From: CAYJBH01 sp964369445
GTDB taxonomy: Bacteria; Bacillota; Clostridia; Oscillospirales; Ruminococcaceae
Length of the DNA: 21,343 nucleotides
Reading direction: 5' to 3'
NCBI GenBank assembly: GCA_964369445.1
Contig: CAYJFU010000037.1
Coordinates: 1-21,343 of the forward strand
Part shown: positions 7,403 through 15,429 of the stretch, piece after piece
Layout: every line of letters starts with the position of its first letter
Position numbering within the stretch: position 1 is the first letter of the stretch
Notes under the pieces: generated by a model
Seen by the model: only the letters and a program-made list of their open reading frames with translations
Told to the model about the DNA's origin: nothing
The model's database searches: none
Made by a program: the position numbers and the translations under genes

Positions 7403-8359
7403 ATGATCACAACACTCGGCGAACTTTTAATAGACTACACCGGCTCGGGTCTTTCCGAAGCAGGTATGCAACTTTTTGAACAAAACCCAGGTGGAGCGGT
7501 CGCAAATGTGGCAGTTGCTGTCAGCAAACTTGGATACCCGTCCGCGTTTATTGGCAAGGTCGGTGCTGACATGCAGGGCGACTTTTTACGGCAGACGCTT
7601 TGTGATGCCGGTGTTGATGTCAGCGGACTTGTTTCCGACGCGGACTTTTTCACAACACTCGCGTTTGTGGCGCTGTCGCCTTCCGGTGAGCGCAGTTTCG
7701 CCTTTGCAAGAAAACCGGGCGCGGACACGGCACTGAGTATCGAGGACATCGACCTTTCGCTGATAAAACGCGCAAAGATGCTGTGTGTAGGTTCGCTGTC
7801 ACTTACGGCAGAGCCGTCGCGCAGTGCGACAAACTTTGCCGTTAAAACCGCAGGGGAAGAGGGCGTTTTGGTGGCATACGACCCCAATTATCGCGCTTCG
7901 CTCTGGAGTGACGAGCAGACAGCAAAACAGCAGATGCGCTCGCTCATACCATATGTGGATATCATGAAGATTTCCGACGAAGAGACATCACTACTGTGTG
8001 ACGTCGACGCGCCGGAGAAGGCGGCACAGCACCTGCTTGACCGCGGTGTCAAGATTGTCACGGTGACATTGGGCAAAAAGGGCGCACTTATCGCCTCCAA
8101 AAACGGTATGAATGTTGTTGAGGGCATCGACCTGCCTGCAAAGGACACTACAGGTGCTGGTGATTCGTTCTGGGGTGCATTTTTGTACCGCATCATCAAT
8201 AGTGGCAAACCGCTCTGTGACTTAACAGCCGAGGAACTGAATGAGTTTGCGCGTTTTGCCAATTCTGCGGCTACTATTTGTGTGCAACAAAGAGGTGCAA
8301 TGCCGGCAATGCCCACACTCGAAGCTGTAAAAGAGATGATGGGTAAATATTACCTTTAA
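7403..8359 (+). CDS. scrK: Fructokinase, PfkB/ribokinase family
   Basis: Phosphorylates fructose to fructose 6-phosphate with ATP in the cytoplasm. The 318-residue product starts at the ATG at 7403, with TGGAGG (7391-7396) 6 nt before it; in-frame codons upstream to 7322 overlap the promoter and are rejected. Family signatures are the N-terminal GELLIDY and NPGGAVANVAVAVSKLG with GKVGADMQGDFL (PfkB signature 1), and DTTGAGDSFWGAF (249-261, signature 2), in which Asp254 is the catalytic base and the Gly run forms the anion hole. GELLIDY, the mid-protein YDPNYRASLW and the overall length fit the ScrK-type fructokinases better than ribokinase, but substrate within PfkB is hard to settle by eye; 2-keto-3-deoxygluconate kinase is the main alternative. 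It diverges from the beta-glucosidase, so control may be shared. Confidence 0.88.
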   Translation: MITTLGELLIDYTGSGLSEAGMQLFEQNPGGAVANVAVAVSKLGYPSAFIGKVGADMQGDFLRQTLCDAGVDVSGLVSDADFFTTLAFVALSPSGERSFAFARKPGADTALSIEDIDLSLIKRAKMLCVGSLSLTAEPSRSATNFAVKTAGEEGVLVAYDPNYRASLWSDEQTAKQQMRSLIPYVDIMKISDEETSLLCDVDAPEKAAQHLLDRGVKIVTVTLGKKGALIASKNGMNVVEGIDLPAKDTTGAGDSFWGAFLYRIINSGKPLCDLTAEELNEFARFANSAATICVQQRGAMPAMPTLEAVKEMMGKYYL

Positions 8360-8402
8360 CAAGCCGGTCACAATAAAGTTTAAATTCTACAATTTTGTTT
8401 CA

Positions 8403-8447
8403 TTTTGGATTACTACCCTCGCCTTTGGCGGGGGTAGTAATCCAAAA
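8403..8447. terminator. 21-bp hairpin after the fructokinase gene
   Basis: TTTTGGATTACTACCCTCGCC (8403-8423) pairs with 8427-8447 over 21 bp with one G-U pair; the loop is TTT. It begins 43 nt after the fructokinase stop and ends 42 nt before the thioesterase ATG. No T-run follows the 3' arm, so it is either an unusual terminator or another kind of intergenic element. Its CGCC/GGCGGGGG centre is shared with hairpins at 4650 and 9662. Confidence 0.6.
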
Positions 8448-8489
8448 CACAGCAGATTTTCCCACAAATTCGACAACGAGGGCTGAAAA

Positions 8490-8999
8490 ATGAAAGCGGT
8501 AAACGTTCAAAATATATCCACCAGCTGTCTTGTTTGCGGCGACAGCAACGAGGCGAGTTTAAACGGCTTGTTTTTTGAGATGGAGGACGGTAGTCTGTGC
8601 TGTGTTGCGACGGCACAAGATCACCACCAAAGTTACACGGGGCGCGTGCACGGTGGTGTTGTTGCCGCTCTGCTTGACGAGACGATAGGTCGCGCCATTC
8701 AGATAGTCGAGCCGGACACATTTGCGGTAACGGCTGAGCTTTCGGTGCGCTTTAAAAAACCGACACCTTTAAACGAGACACTTTATATTGTAGGGCGTGT
8801 GACCGAGAACAAGCGCCGACTTTTTTCCGGCGATGGTGAAATTGTAACGGCAAGTGGCGAGGTTATCGCCACGGCAAGTGGTAGGTTTGTAAAGCAATCG
8901 CTTGACGACATTTGTGGTGACGGAAACTTTAATCCGGCAGACTGGAAACGTCCGCAAAATGTAGAACTCCCCGACCTGCCGATACAAAGCAGGCGCTGA
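8490..8999 (+). CDS. PaaI-type hotdog-fold thioesterase
   Basis: A 169-residue single hotdog domain expected to hydrolyse an acyl-CoA (or acyl-carrier) thioester in the cytoplasm; the substrate cannot be told. The central motif GRVHGGVVAALLDETIG (51-67) has the HGG turn and the acidic residues on the hotdog helix (Asp63, Glu64) typical of PaaI-like enzymes, followed by the strands SVRFKKPTPLNETLYIVGRV and ATASGRFVK. An N-terminal CLVCG (Cys13, Cys16) is a feature often seen in a clostridial subset and may bind metal. The start at 8490 has GAGGG 6-10 nt upstream. I see no clear promoter between the fructokinase hairpin and this gene, so it may be read through from fructokinase. The C-terminal tail (about 140-169) is Pro/Asp rich and outside the fold. 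Confidence 0.85.
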   Translation: MKAVNVQNISTSCLVCGDSNEASLNGLFFEMEDGSLCCVATAQDHHQSYTGRVHGGVVAALLDETIGRAIQIVEPDTFAVTAELSVRFKKPTPLNETLYIVGRVTENKRRLFSGDGEIVTASGEVIATASGRFVKQSLDDICGDGNFNPADWKRPQNVELPDLPIQSRR

Positions 9000-9015
9000 T
9001 GCACTTACGACTAAT

Positions 9016-9078
9016 ATTAAAGGTGAAAGGTTGGGAAATTTAAATATGACGCGTCGGGTGACACTTTTACCTTTCAAT
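9016..9078. repeat. Imperfect inverted repeat between thioesterase and unknown gene
   Basis: ATTAAAGGTGAAAGG (9016-9030) is nearly the reverse complement of ACTTTTACCTTTCAAT (9063-9078). The intervening 32 nt include the palindrome GACGCGTC. It may fold in RNA upstream of the next gene; role unknown. Confidence 0.3.
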
Positions 9079-9110
9079 ATATGGGCAAGGTTAGATTGGA
9101 GAAAGAAGCA

Positions 9111-9617
9111 GTGCTTACAAAACCAATAACCGAGGAACAACTACAGCAGTGGCGGAAAATTTACGAAGAACATAAGAATGTGTTGCAACCGAACCGTCGC
9201 ACGGGAGCGGAGTTGCTCCACTATCTGCGTGACAGATACGTTTTAACCCCGATAGAGAGCGCGGAGGCTTTGCGATGCATCTCGGATAATGTGATGCACA
9301 ATGAGTACCATGCGGAAAAGTTGCCTGCCGGTGCATTACCACATTCGGTGGCTTTTTACCTCAAAAACGAGGGTGCCGGAAAAAGGTTTTACAGCACACA
9401 AAACAAAGATGATGTTGAGGTGTGGGGCGGTGACATAACACGGATATTTGTGGGGGTTGACCTTGCCAGCGGATTTTACCTTGTCGAGGGGAGCACGCTA
9501 CTGTGGGATGAACTCTGTGCTTTTCAAGGTCTGGATGAACGGGACTTGCAAAATTTCGCTGTGGTTGCCATGTATGTCGAAAGTGTCGAGCGTATAAAGT
9601 TGCTCAAATATATATAA
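9111..9617 (+). CDS. Protein of unknown function
   Basis: I do not recognise this protein. The best start is the GTG at 9111 (product 168 residues), since TTGGAG lies 9 nt before it; an ATG at 9081 in the same frame has no ribosome binding site. It appears soluble: no signal peptide or membrane segment. Residues about 5-60 are charged and helical (EEQLQQWRKIYEEHKN, GAELLHYLRDRY), the middle has a segment around HNEYHAEKLP, and the rest (about 85-168) looks alpha/beta with GGDITRIFVGVDLASGFYLV. Composition matches the neighbours, so there is no sign of recent transfer. It may be co-transcribed with the thioesterase 111 nt upstream. A 22-bp hairpin follows. Confidence 0.75.
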   Translation: MLTKPITEEQLQQWRKIYEEHKNVLQPNRRTGAELLHYLRDRYVLTPIESAEALRCISDNVMHNEYHAEKLPAGALPHSVAFYLKNEGAGKRFYSTQNKDDVEVWGGDITRIFVGVDLASGFYLVEGSTLLWDELCAFQGLDERDLQNFAVVAMYVESVERIKLLKYI

Positions 9618-9661
9618 TGAGTTGTAAAAGGGATTGACCAACTGCATAAATAGCTGATATG

Positions 9662-9708
9662 TTTTAAAGCGTTATCCCCCGCCGGCGGCGGGGGATAACG
9701 CTTTAAAA
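9662..9708. terminator. Perfect 22-bp hairpin between convergent genes
   Basis: The 22 bases at 9662-9683 (TTTTAAAGCGTTATCCCCCG then CC) are exactly the reverse complement of 9687-9708, with a 3-nt GGC loop. It lies 44 nt after the unknown gene and 31 nt before the end of the convergent chemotaxis gene, so a two-way terminator is likely, although no T-run lies outside the stem; the arm ends are themselves TTTT/AAAA. Confidence 0.65.
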
Positions 9709-9739
9709 TTAAGAATTGCTAATGCGACAGAGTTTGTTA

Positions 9740-11632
9740 TTAATATTTATCCAAGCCGTCGTCAAACGGTGCACCGGATGATGCGGCTGGTGCTTTAGCT
9801 TTCGGTTTGGGAGTAGGTGCCGGTTTTGGAGAAGACTTAGCAGGTGCCGGTGCTGTGTAGCCTATATCGCCTGCGGCCTCGGCGGCAAGCGCGGCGTAAT
9901 CTATCTCCGCTGATTTTGCAGCCGGTTTAGCACCGCCTACAGCGCCGAGTTTCTCTTCGCTTAACTTAAACTTGCTTACGAGATCGCTCAGCATGTTCGC
10001 TTGGTCGGACAGCTCCTGACTTGCGGCGGCGCTCTGCTCACTGGTAGCGGAGTTGGTCTGTACCACAGCGGATATCTGATCAAGACCGATTGTGACCTGC
10101 TCCATCGCTGAGGCCTGCTCGTTGGAAGCGTGGGTTATCTCGGCAATTAGCGATGAGGTGTTTTGTGCTGTCTCCACAACCTTAAACAAGTCGTCGGCGG
10201 TGTGTTGTGTCAGGGTGACGGCGCCGTTTATTGAGCTTATAGAATTTTCGATAAGGCTGGTTGTATCCTTTGCAGCGGTCGCGGATTTACCTGCAAGGTT
10301 GCGTACTTCGTCGGCAACCACAGCAAAACCTTTGCCTGCCGCACCTGCTCTTGCGGCCTCGACGGCGGCGTTGAGCGCCAGTATGTTTGTTTGGAAAGCG
10401 ATGTCGTCAATCGTCTTGATGATTTTGCGAATCTCTTTTGACTTATCATCGATATCGTTCATCGACTGCATGAGCAGTTGCATCTGGTCATTACTCGTAG
10501 TGATTGCCTCGCTTGTGAGGTTAGAGTACTCGCTCGCCTTGTCAGAACTCTTAGCATTATCCATTGTCTTGCCGGAAATTTCCGTAATAGTGGAGGACAA
10601 TTCCTGCACCGAGCTTGCCTGATACGTCGCGCCCTGTGCCAAGCTTTGAGCACCAAGCGAGACCTGTCCTGAGCTGTTTGAAACCTGCTGTGCAGCTTTG
10701 TTTACATCGAGTAATGTGCTGTTCATCTTAGCTATAAAAGCATGTATTGCAGTGGGTAAAGCCGAAAACTCACCGACATAAATATCTTTGCACCTTGCTG
10801 TGAAGTTGCCGTTTGAAAGTTCGCTGTACACGTCTGTCATATCACCTATCATTGCATTTATAGATGTAAGCAATGACTTTATGTTTTTGGCAAGCGATCC
10901 GATTTCATCGTTTGCATCGATCTCAAGACCGCTCATATCAAACGTGCCGCTTGCAATAGCCTCAACCGAACGCTCTATGGAGCGTATGTTTTTGGTGAAA
11001 TAGTTGGAAAGGATGATGCACAGCACAACGGCGATGATTAAACCGACTATGCCGATAACTATCAGCGCTATACGTGTGGAGTTTGTGTAGGTTTGAAGTG
11101 ACGCAAGCTCTGCTGATTGGATTTCTCCCATTCGGGTGGTCATCTGTGTTAATTTATCGCTTATGCCGCTGATTGCCGGCATATACTCATTGACATACAT
11201 ATCCAAAGCGCTGTCCTGATCACCTGAGAGCGCGAGATTAGTAATGTTTTCCATCAATGTAGCCGTCGAGCTGTACATACTTGACAGCTCGTCGTTTAAG
11301 GATTTTACATCCTGCTCAAGCGGCAACGTACTCAGTGTTTTTATGTCTGCTTGAAGAGTCGTGCCGGAGTGTGTCAACTCCTCCAAAAACGGTTTAACAT
11401 CACCGCCGTCCGCCATCAATAAAATATCCGCCATGTCCTTTGAATACATTTCGAGGTAGTAGTTCATATTACTTATAATATCAGCGGCCTCTTGTGTGAC
11501 ATCCTGATAATGATTTTGTCTGTCCTGAATTTCGATGGTACTGGTTATTGAAGAATAACTGCTGAACACCAACACTAAAATGATGGAGCCGAGACTGAGA
11601 GCTAACTTCGCTGTCAGCTTGAGATTTTTCAT
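9740..11632 (-). CDS. Methyl-accepting chemotaxis protein (transmembrane chemoreceptor)
   Basis: A 630-residue inner-membrane chemoreceptor that signals through CheW/CheA. TM1 is at about 10-30. An extracytoplasmic helical ligand-binding region (about 33-186) resembles the four-helix-bundle type. TM2 (about 188-212) is followed by a HAMP domain (RSIERSVEAIASGTFDMSGL). The signalling domain has the invariant hairpin tip DIAFQTNILALNAAVEAARA with GKGFAVVADEVRNLA. The C-terminal 55 residues are a flexible Ala/Pro/Lys tail (APAKSSPKPAPTPKPKAKAP) ending FDDGLDKY; no CheR-docking pentapeptide of the NWETF kind is seen. The start is the ATG at 11632 with GGGGGG about 6 nt upstream. No che or flagellar genes are nearby, so it is an orphan receptor here and its ligand is unknown. 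Confidence 0.95.
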   Translation of the reverse strand: MKNLKLTAKLALSLGSIILVLVFSSYSSITSTIEIQDRQNHYQDVTQEAADIISNMNYYLEMYSKDMADILLMADGGDVKPFLEELTHSGTTLQADIKTLSTLPLEQDVKSLNDELSSMYSSTATLMENITNLALSGDQDSALDMYVNEYMPAISGISDKLTQMTTRMGEIQSAELASLQTYTNSTRIALIVIGIVGLIIAVVLCIILSNYFTKNIRSIERSVEAIASGTFDMSGLEIDANDEIGSLAKNIKSLLTSINAMIGDMTDVYSELSNGNFTARCKDIYVGEFSALPTAIHAFIAKMNSTLLDVNKAAQQVSNSSGQVSLGAQSLAQGATYQASSVQELSSTITEISGKTMDNAKSSDKASEYSNLTSEAITTSNDQMQLLMQSMNDIDDKSKEIRKIIKTIDDIAFQTNILALNAAVEAARAGAAGKGFAVVADEVRNLAGKSATAAKDTTSLIENSISSINGAVTLTQHTADDLFKVVETAQNTSSLIAEITHASNEQASAMEQVTIGLDQISAVVQTNSATSEQSAAASQELSDQANMLSDLVSKFKLSEEKLGAVGGAKPAAKSAEIDYAALAAEAAGDIGYTAPAPAKSSPKPAPTPKPKAKAPAASSGAPFDDGLDKY

Positions 11633-11674
11633 AAATTCCCCCCAAGGTTATTTGTTTTAATTCTTCTTACAACT

Positions 11675-11703
11675 ATTTTACCATTAAAATAGGGCAAATG
11701 GAA
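11675..11703 (-). promoter_or_regulatory. Possible promoter of the chemoreceptor gene
   Basis: On the minus strand TTCCAT (11703-11698), 17-bp spacer, TAAAAT (11680-11675). The -35 is weak. A sigma-28 site (TAAA-N15-GCCGATAA) was looked for and not found with correct spacing. Confidence 0.35.
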
Positions 11704-11752
11704 GTGTTTTATTGCTTTTTGGTAAAAAAATTGTTAAATTTTTGCGTGTAGG

Positions 11753-11781
11753 TTGACTATACCGGCTATTAGACCTATAAT
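11753..11781 (+). promoter_or_regulatory. Promoter of the ABC exporter operon
   Basis: TTGACT (11753-11758), 17-bp spacer, perfect TATAAT (11776-11781). Transcription would start near 11788, 38 nt before the ATG at 11826. Confidence 0.78.
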
Positions 11782-11825
11782 TTGTAGATAGTCCTTTGCC
11801 GATAAACAATTTATGGTGTATTGAT

Positions 11826-13574
11826 ATGTTGAAAATATTTAGGTATTTTACAAAGCGGGAGTGGACGTTTGTATTTGTCTGCGTGGTGCTCATTGTCTTT
11901 CAGGTCTACATCGACCTTTTACTGCCCGATTACATGAGCAGAGTGACAACTCTGACACAGACACCCACAAGTCAGCCGTCCGAAATATTGACAGCCGGTG
12001 TGACCATGCTGTTTTTGGCACTGCTCAGCCTCGGTTCGGCGACCTGTGTAGGTTTTTTGGGCGCAAAGGTTGCCGCCTCACTCGCTATGGTGTTGCGAGG
12101 CGAGGTGTTTGATAAAACAATGTCGTTTTCGTTACAGGAGATGTCGGGCTTTTCCACGGCAAGCCTTATAACACGCTGCACAAACGATATAACACAGATA
12201 CAGATGATTGTGGCAATCGGTCTGCAAGCGCTTATTAAAGCACCGCTTGTCGCAGGTTGGGCGCTTTACAAAATAGCCGGCAAAAACATTCAATTTACCC
12301 TTGTTACAGCAGTGTTTGTCGTTATAATTGCGGTGCTTTTTGCTGTTATAATCACACTTGTTTTGCCGCGCTCTAAAAAAATACAGGCGATGACCGATAC
12401 ACTAAACGGCGTGACACGTGAACATTTAACGGGTCTTGCGGTGATAAGGGCATTTAATAGCGAGCAATACCAAAGAACGCGCTTTAAAAAGGCGAATACA
12501 CAGCTTGTGCACACCAACCTGTTTGTTAATCGCATGACAGCGTTAATTGCCCCGTTTATAACAACGGCAATGTCAGGGTTGACCCTTGCAATTTACACAT
12601 TGGGCGCTGTTATTATCAACGAAACGGCGGTAGAAGAAAGGCTTATGTTGTTTTCCGACATGGTGGTTTTTACCTCCTACGCAATGCAGATTATATTTGC
12701 GTTTATGTTAATCACTATTGTATTTATCATGCTTCCGCGTGCGTTTGTATCAGCCGGCAGGGTAATGGAGGTGCTTGAAACAAAGGTTACCGTTACCGAC
12801 GGTTATGCCACAAAGCTGCATGAGGGTGCTATCCAATTTGAAAAGGTAAGCTTTACCTATCCGGGCGCTAAGGAATCGGTGCTGAAAGACATTAGTTTCA
12901 GCGTACCCTCCGGCGACACCGTTGCAATAATCGGCTCTACCGGTAGTGGCAAGACGACGCTTGTCAACCTCATCACACGGCTGTATGATGCCACAAATGG
13001 CAGTGTTTCGGTTGGCGGCACCGATGTAAAAAGCTATGACACGCAATCATTGAGGACGCTTATTGGTTATGTGACGCAAAAGGCTACCATCTTTTCCGGC
13101 ACGGTGCTGTCCAACGTCACCTACAGTGACAAAACCGGCACCGAGCCTGACATGCACATGGTGAATATGGCGTTGGACATTTCAAATGCAAGGGAGTTTG
13201 TCGACAGAATAGGTCTTAACGGAGTCATATCGCAGGGTGGTGCGAACATATCAGGCGGACAAAAACAGCGACTCTCCATCGCAAGAGCGGTGTATAAAAA
13301 ACCCAAAATTTATATATTTGACGATTCCTTTTCGGCGCTGGATTACAAGACGGACAGGTCGGTGCGCTCGGCGCTTGCACGGCACACAAAGGGGGCGACA
13401 AAGTTAATCGTTGCACAGCGAATAGGCACAATAAAGGATGCCGACAACATACTTGTTATGGATAAAGGGCGCATTGTCGGCGAGGGAAAACACAGCGAGC
13501 TGCTAAAAAGCTGTGCAGTTTACAAAGAGATAGCGCTTTCACAACTTTCACAGGAGGAGCTTGACAATGGGTAG
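11826..13574 (+). CDS. ABC exporter subunit with degenerate ATPase site
   Basis: A 582-residue half-transporter: six membrane helices (about 1-320) then a nucleotide-binding domain. I choose the ATG at 11826; the frame is open to a TTG at 11796 that would leave almost no leader. Walker A is GSTGSGKT (370-377), the signature SGGQKQ starts near 476, and Walker B ends in IFDD (Asp499). The residue that should be the catalytic Glu is Asp500, and the switch His is Gln531 (VAQRIGTI). These changes are typical of the degenerate-site partner in heterodimeric exporters such as TM287/288, BmrCD and LmrCD. The partner gene overlaps it by 8 bp. The substrate is unknown; multidrug or lipid-like compounds are common for the family. 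Confidence 0.93.
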   Translation: MLKIFRYFTKREWTFVFVCVVLIVFQVYIDLLLPDYMSRVTTLTQTPTSQPSEILTAGVTMLFLALLSLGSATCVGFLGAKVAASLAMVLRGEVFDKTMSFSLQEMSGFSTASLITRCTNDITQIQMIVAIGLQALIKAPLVAGWALYKIAGKNIQFTLVTAVFVVIIAVLFAVIITLVLPRSKKIQAMTDTLNGVTREHLTGLAVIRAFNSEQYQRTRFKKANTQLVHTNLFVNRMTALIAPFITTAMSGLTLAIYTLGAVIINETAVEERLMLFSDMVVFTSYAMQIIFAFMLITIVFIMLPRAFVSAGRVMEVLETKVTVTDGYATKLHEGAIQFEKVSFTYPGAKESVLKDISFSVPSGDTVAIIGSTGSGKTTLVNLITRLYDATNGSVSVGGTDVKSYDTQSLRTLIGYVTQKATIFSGTVLSNVTYSDKTGTEPDMHMVNMALDISNAREFVDRIGLNGVISQGGANISGGQKQRLSIARAVYKKPKIYIFDDSFSALDYKTDRSVRSALARHTKGATKLIVAQRIGTIKDADNILVMDKGRIVGEGKHSELLKSCAVYKEIALSQLSQEELDNG

Positions 13575-15384
13575 AGGTGCTATGGGTATGGGCCCCGGAG
13601 GGAGGCACGCAGGCGGAATGGTGAATGACGAAAAGGCTGCAAACTTTGGCCAAAGCATGAAAAAGCTTGTGCATTATGGGCGCAACTTTATGCCGGCGCT
13701 TATAGTGGCACTGGTTTTGGCCACTGCCGCAACACTGGTGTCGCTTGTTGGTCCCGGCCAGATTGAGCGAATAACCGACCTTATCCTTGATGGTATGAAA
13801 ACGCAGGTGGACGTCGGGGCGGTTCTGGAGATAGCGGTGCTGTTGATAGTGATATATTCCGCTAGCCTTGTAATTCAGTACGCACAGAGCTTTATCATGT
13901 CAACGGTCGCACAGCGGCTGACATTGCGACTGCGCAACGATATGGCGGCTAAAATTGATAAACTACCGTTTTCCTACTTTGACCGCCTGACGCACGGCGA
14001 CACACTGAGTCGCGTTATAAACGATGTTGACCTTATAGGCACAAGCCTCAACCAGAGCTTATCCTCGGTGCTGACCGGCGCGCTCATGATTGTCGGTTGC
14101 CTGGTTATGATGCTTGTCACTAATGTCGTCATGACCGTTGCAGGGGTGCTTGCGTCGCTGACGGGTGTCATATTTATGGCACTGATTGTGCGCCGCTCTC
14201 AAAAGTACTTTAAGGCGCAACAGGACAATATAGGTGCCGTCAATGCTCATATAGAAGAAAACTTTTCCGGGCACACTGTCTTAAAGGCGTATTGCGGTGA
14301 AACAAGCGCACAGAGCACATTTAAAAAAATAAATTGCGAACTGTACGAGAGCGCATGGAGGTCTCAGTTTTTATCGGGGCTTATGATGCCGGTAATGACC
14401 TTTGTCGGCAACCTATCCTATGTTGTTGTGTGTATCGTCGGTGCGGTGCTTGCCTTGCAGGGATACATTTCCTTTGGCGTTGTCGTCGCCTTTATTCTTT
14501 ATATAAGGATGTTTTCACAACCGCTGGCTACGATGGCACAGGCAGTTACCGTGTTGCAGTCCACCGCCGCCGCCGCAGAGAGGGTGTTCGAGCTGTTGGA
14601 TGAGCCGGATATGCCGGACGAAACGCACAAGAACAAAAGTCTTAAAAATGCAAAAGGGGATATCACCTTTAAAAACGTGCACTTTGGTTACAAAGCCGAC
14701 AAAATAATTATCAACGACTTTTCGCGCGACATCAAAGCGGGACAAAAGGTGGCTATCGTCGGGCCGACAGGTGCCGGCAAGACAACGCTTGTCAACCTAC
14801 TCATGCGGTTTTACGAGCTTAACAGCGGCAGTATCGAGATAGACGGAATACCGACAACACAGCTCACGCGAGAGAACGTCCATGAGCTTTTTGGTATGGT
14901 GTTGCAGGACACATGGCTTTTCGGGGGCACAATACACGACAATATCGCCTACAATAACACCGGCATCGACCGCGACAGCGTTGAGCGCGCCGCAAAGGCG
15001 GTCGGCATTGACGAGTATATTAACACACTGCCGGACGGTTATGACACCGTGCTGGACGAAAATACAACCCTGTCACAGGGTCAGCGCCAGCTTGTAAATA
15101 TTGCACGCGCAATGGTGGATAATGCCGATATGCTCATACTGGACGAGGCGACAAGTTCGGTGGACACCCGTACCGAACTGCTCATTCAACAGGCGATGGA
15201 CAAACTGTCGGCAGGCAAGACAAGCTTCATCATCGCCCACCGCCTATCCACCATCAAAAACGCCGATGTCATATTGGTGATGAAAGACGGCGATGTCATC
15301 GAGAGCGGAAGCCATACGGAGCTGATCAGCCAAAAAGGGTTTTATGCACAACTGTATAACAGCCAGTTTGAGGATGCGGCATAG
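13567..15384 (+). CDS. ABC exporter subunit with catalytic ATPase site
   Basis: A 605-residue half-transporter, the expected partner of the preceding gene. The start is the ATG at 13567, with AGGAGG (13552-13557) inside the end of the first gene; the two ORFs overlap by 8 bp, indicating translational coupling. A Met/Gly-rich N-terminal extension (GRGAMGMGPGGRHAGG) precedes about six membrane helices (45-320). Its nucleotide-binding domain has Walker A GPTGAGKT (399-406), a variant signature LSQGQ (502-506), a canonical Walker B with catalytic Glu527 (LDEATSSVD) and switch His558 (IAHRLSTI). The LSQGQ variant here combined with the Asp and Gln replacements in the partner is exactly the division of one active and one degenerate site known for heterodimeric exporters. 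Confidence 0.94.
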   Translation: MGRGAMGMGPGGRHAGGMVNDEKAANFGQSMKKLVHYGRNFMPALIVALVLATAATLVSLVGPGQIERITDLILDGMKTQVDVGAVLEIAVLLIVIYSASLVIQYAQSFIMSTVAQRLTLRLRNDMAAKIDKLPFSYFDRLTHGDTLSRVINDVDLIGTSLNQSLSSVLTGALMIVGCLVMMLVTNVVMTVAGVLASLTGVIFMALIVRRSQKYFKAQQDNIGAVNAHIEENFSGHTVLKAYCGETSAQSTFKKINCELYESAWRSQFLSGLMMPVMTFVGNLSYVVVCIVGAVLALQGYISFGVVVAFILYIRMFSQPLATMAQAVTVLQSTAAAAERVFELLDEPDMPDETHKNKSLKNAKGDITFKNVHFGYKADKIIINDFSRDIKAGQKVAIVGPTGAGKTTLVNLLMRFYELNSGSIEIDGIPTTQLTRENVHELFGMVLQDTWLFGGTIHDNIAYNNTGIDRDSVERAAKAVGIDEYINTLPDGYDTVLDENTTLSQGQRQLVNIARAMVDNADMLILDEATSSVDTRTELLIQQAMDKLSAGKTSFIIAHRLSTIKNADVILVMKDGDVIESGSHTELISQKGFYAQLYNSQFEDAA

Positions 15385-15429
15385 ATTAAAGGTCTGTTGT
15401 GTTTAGTGAACTTTTAAGGAGGTGCAAAA

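Noticed and set aside
11795..11802. GCCGATAA, the -10 of flagellar sigma-28 promoters
   Set aside because: It is on the strand of the ABC genes, lacks a TAAA 15 nt upstream, and the chemoreceptor is on the other strand.
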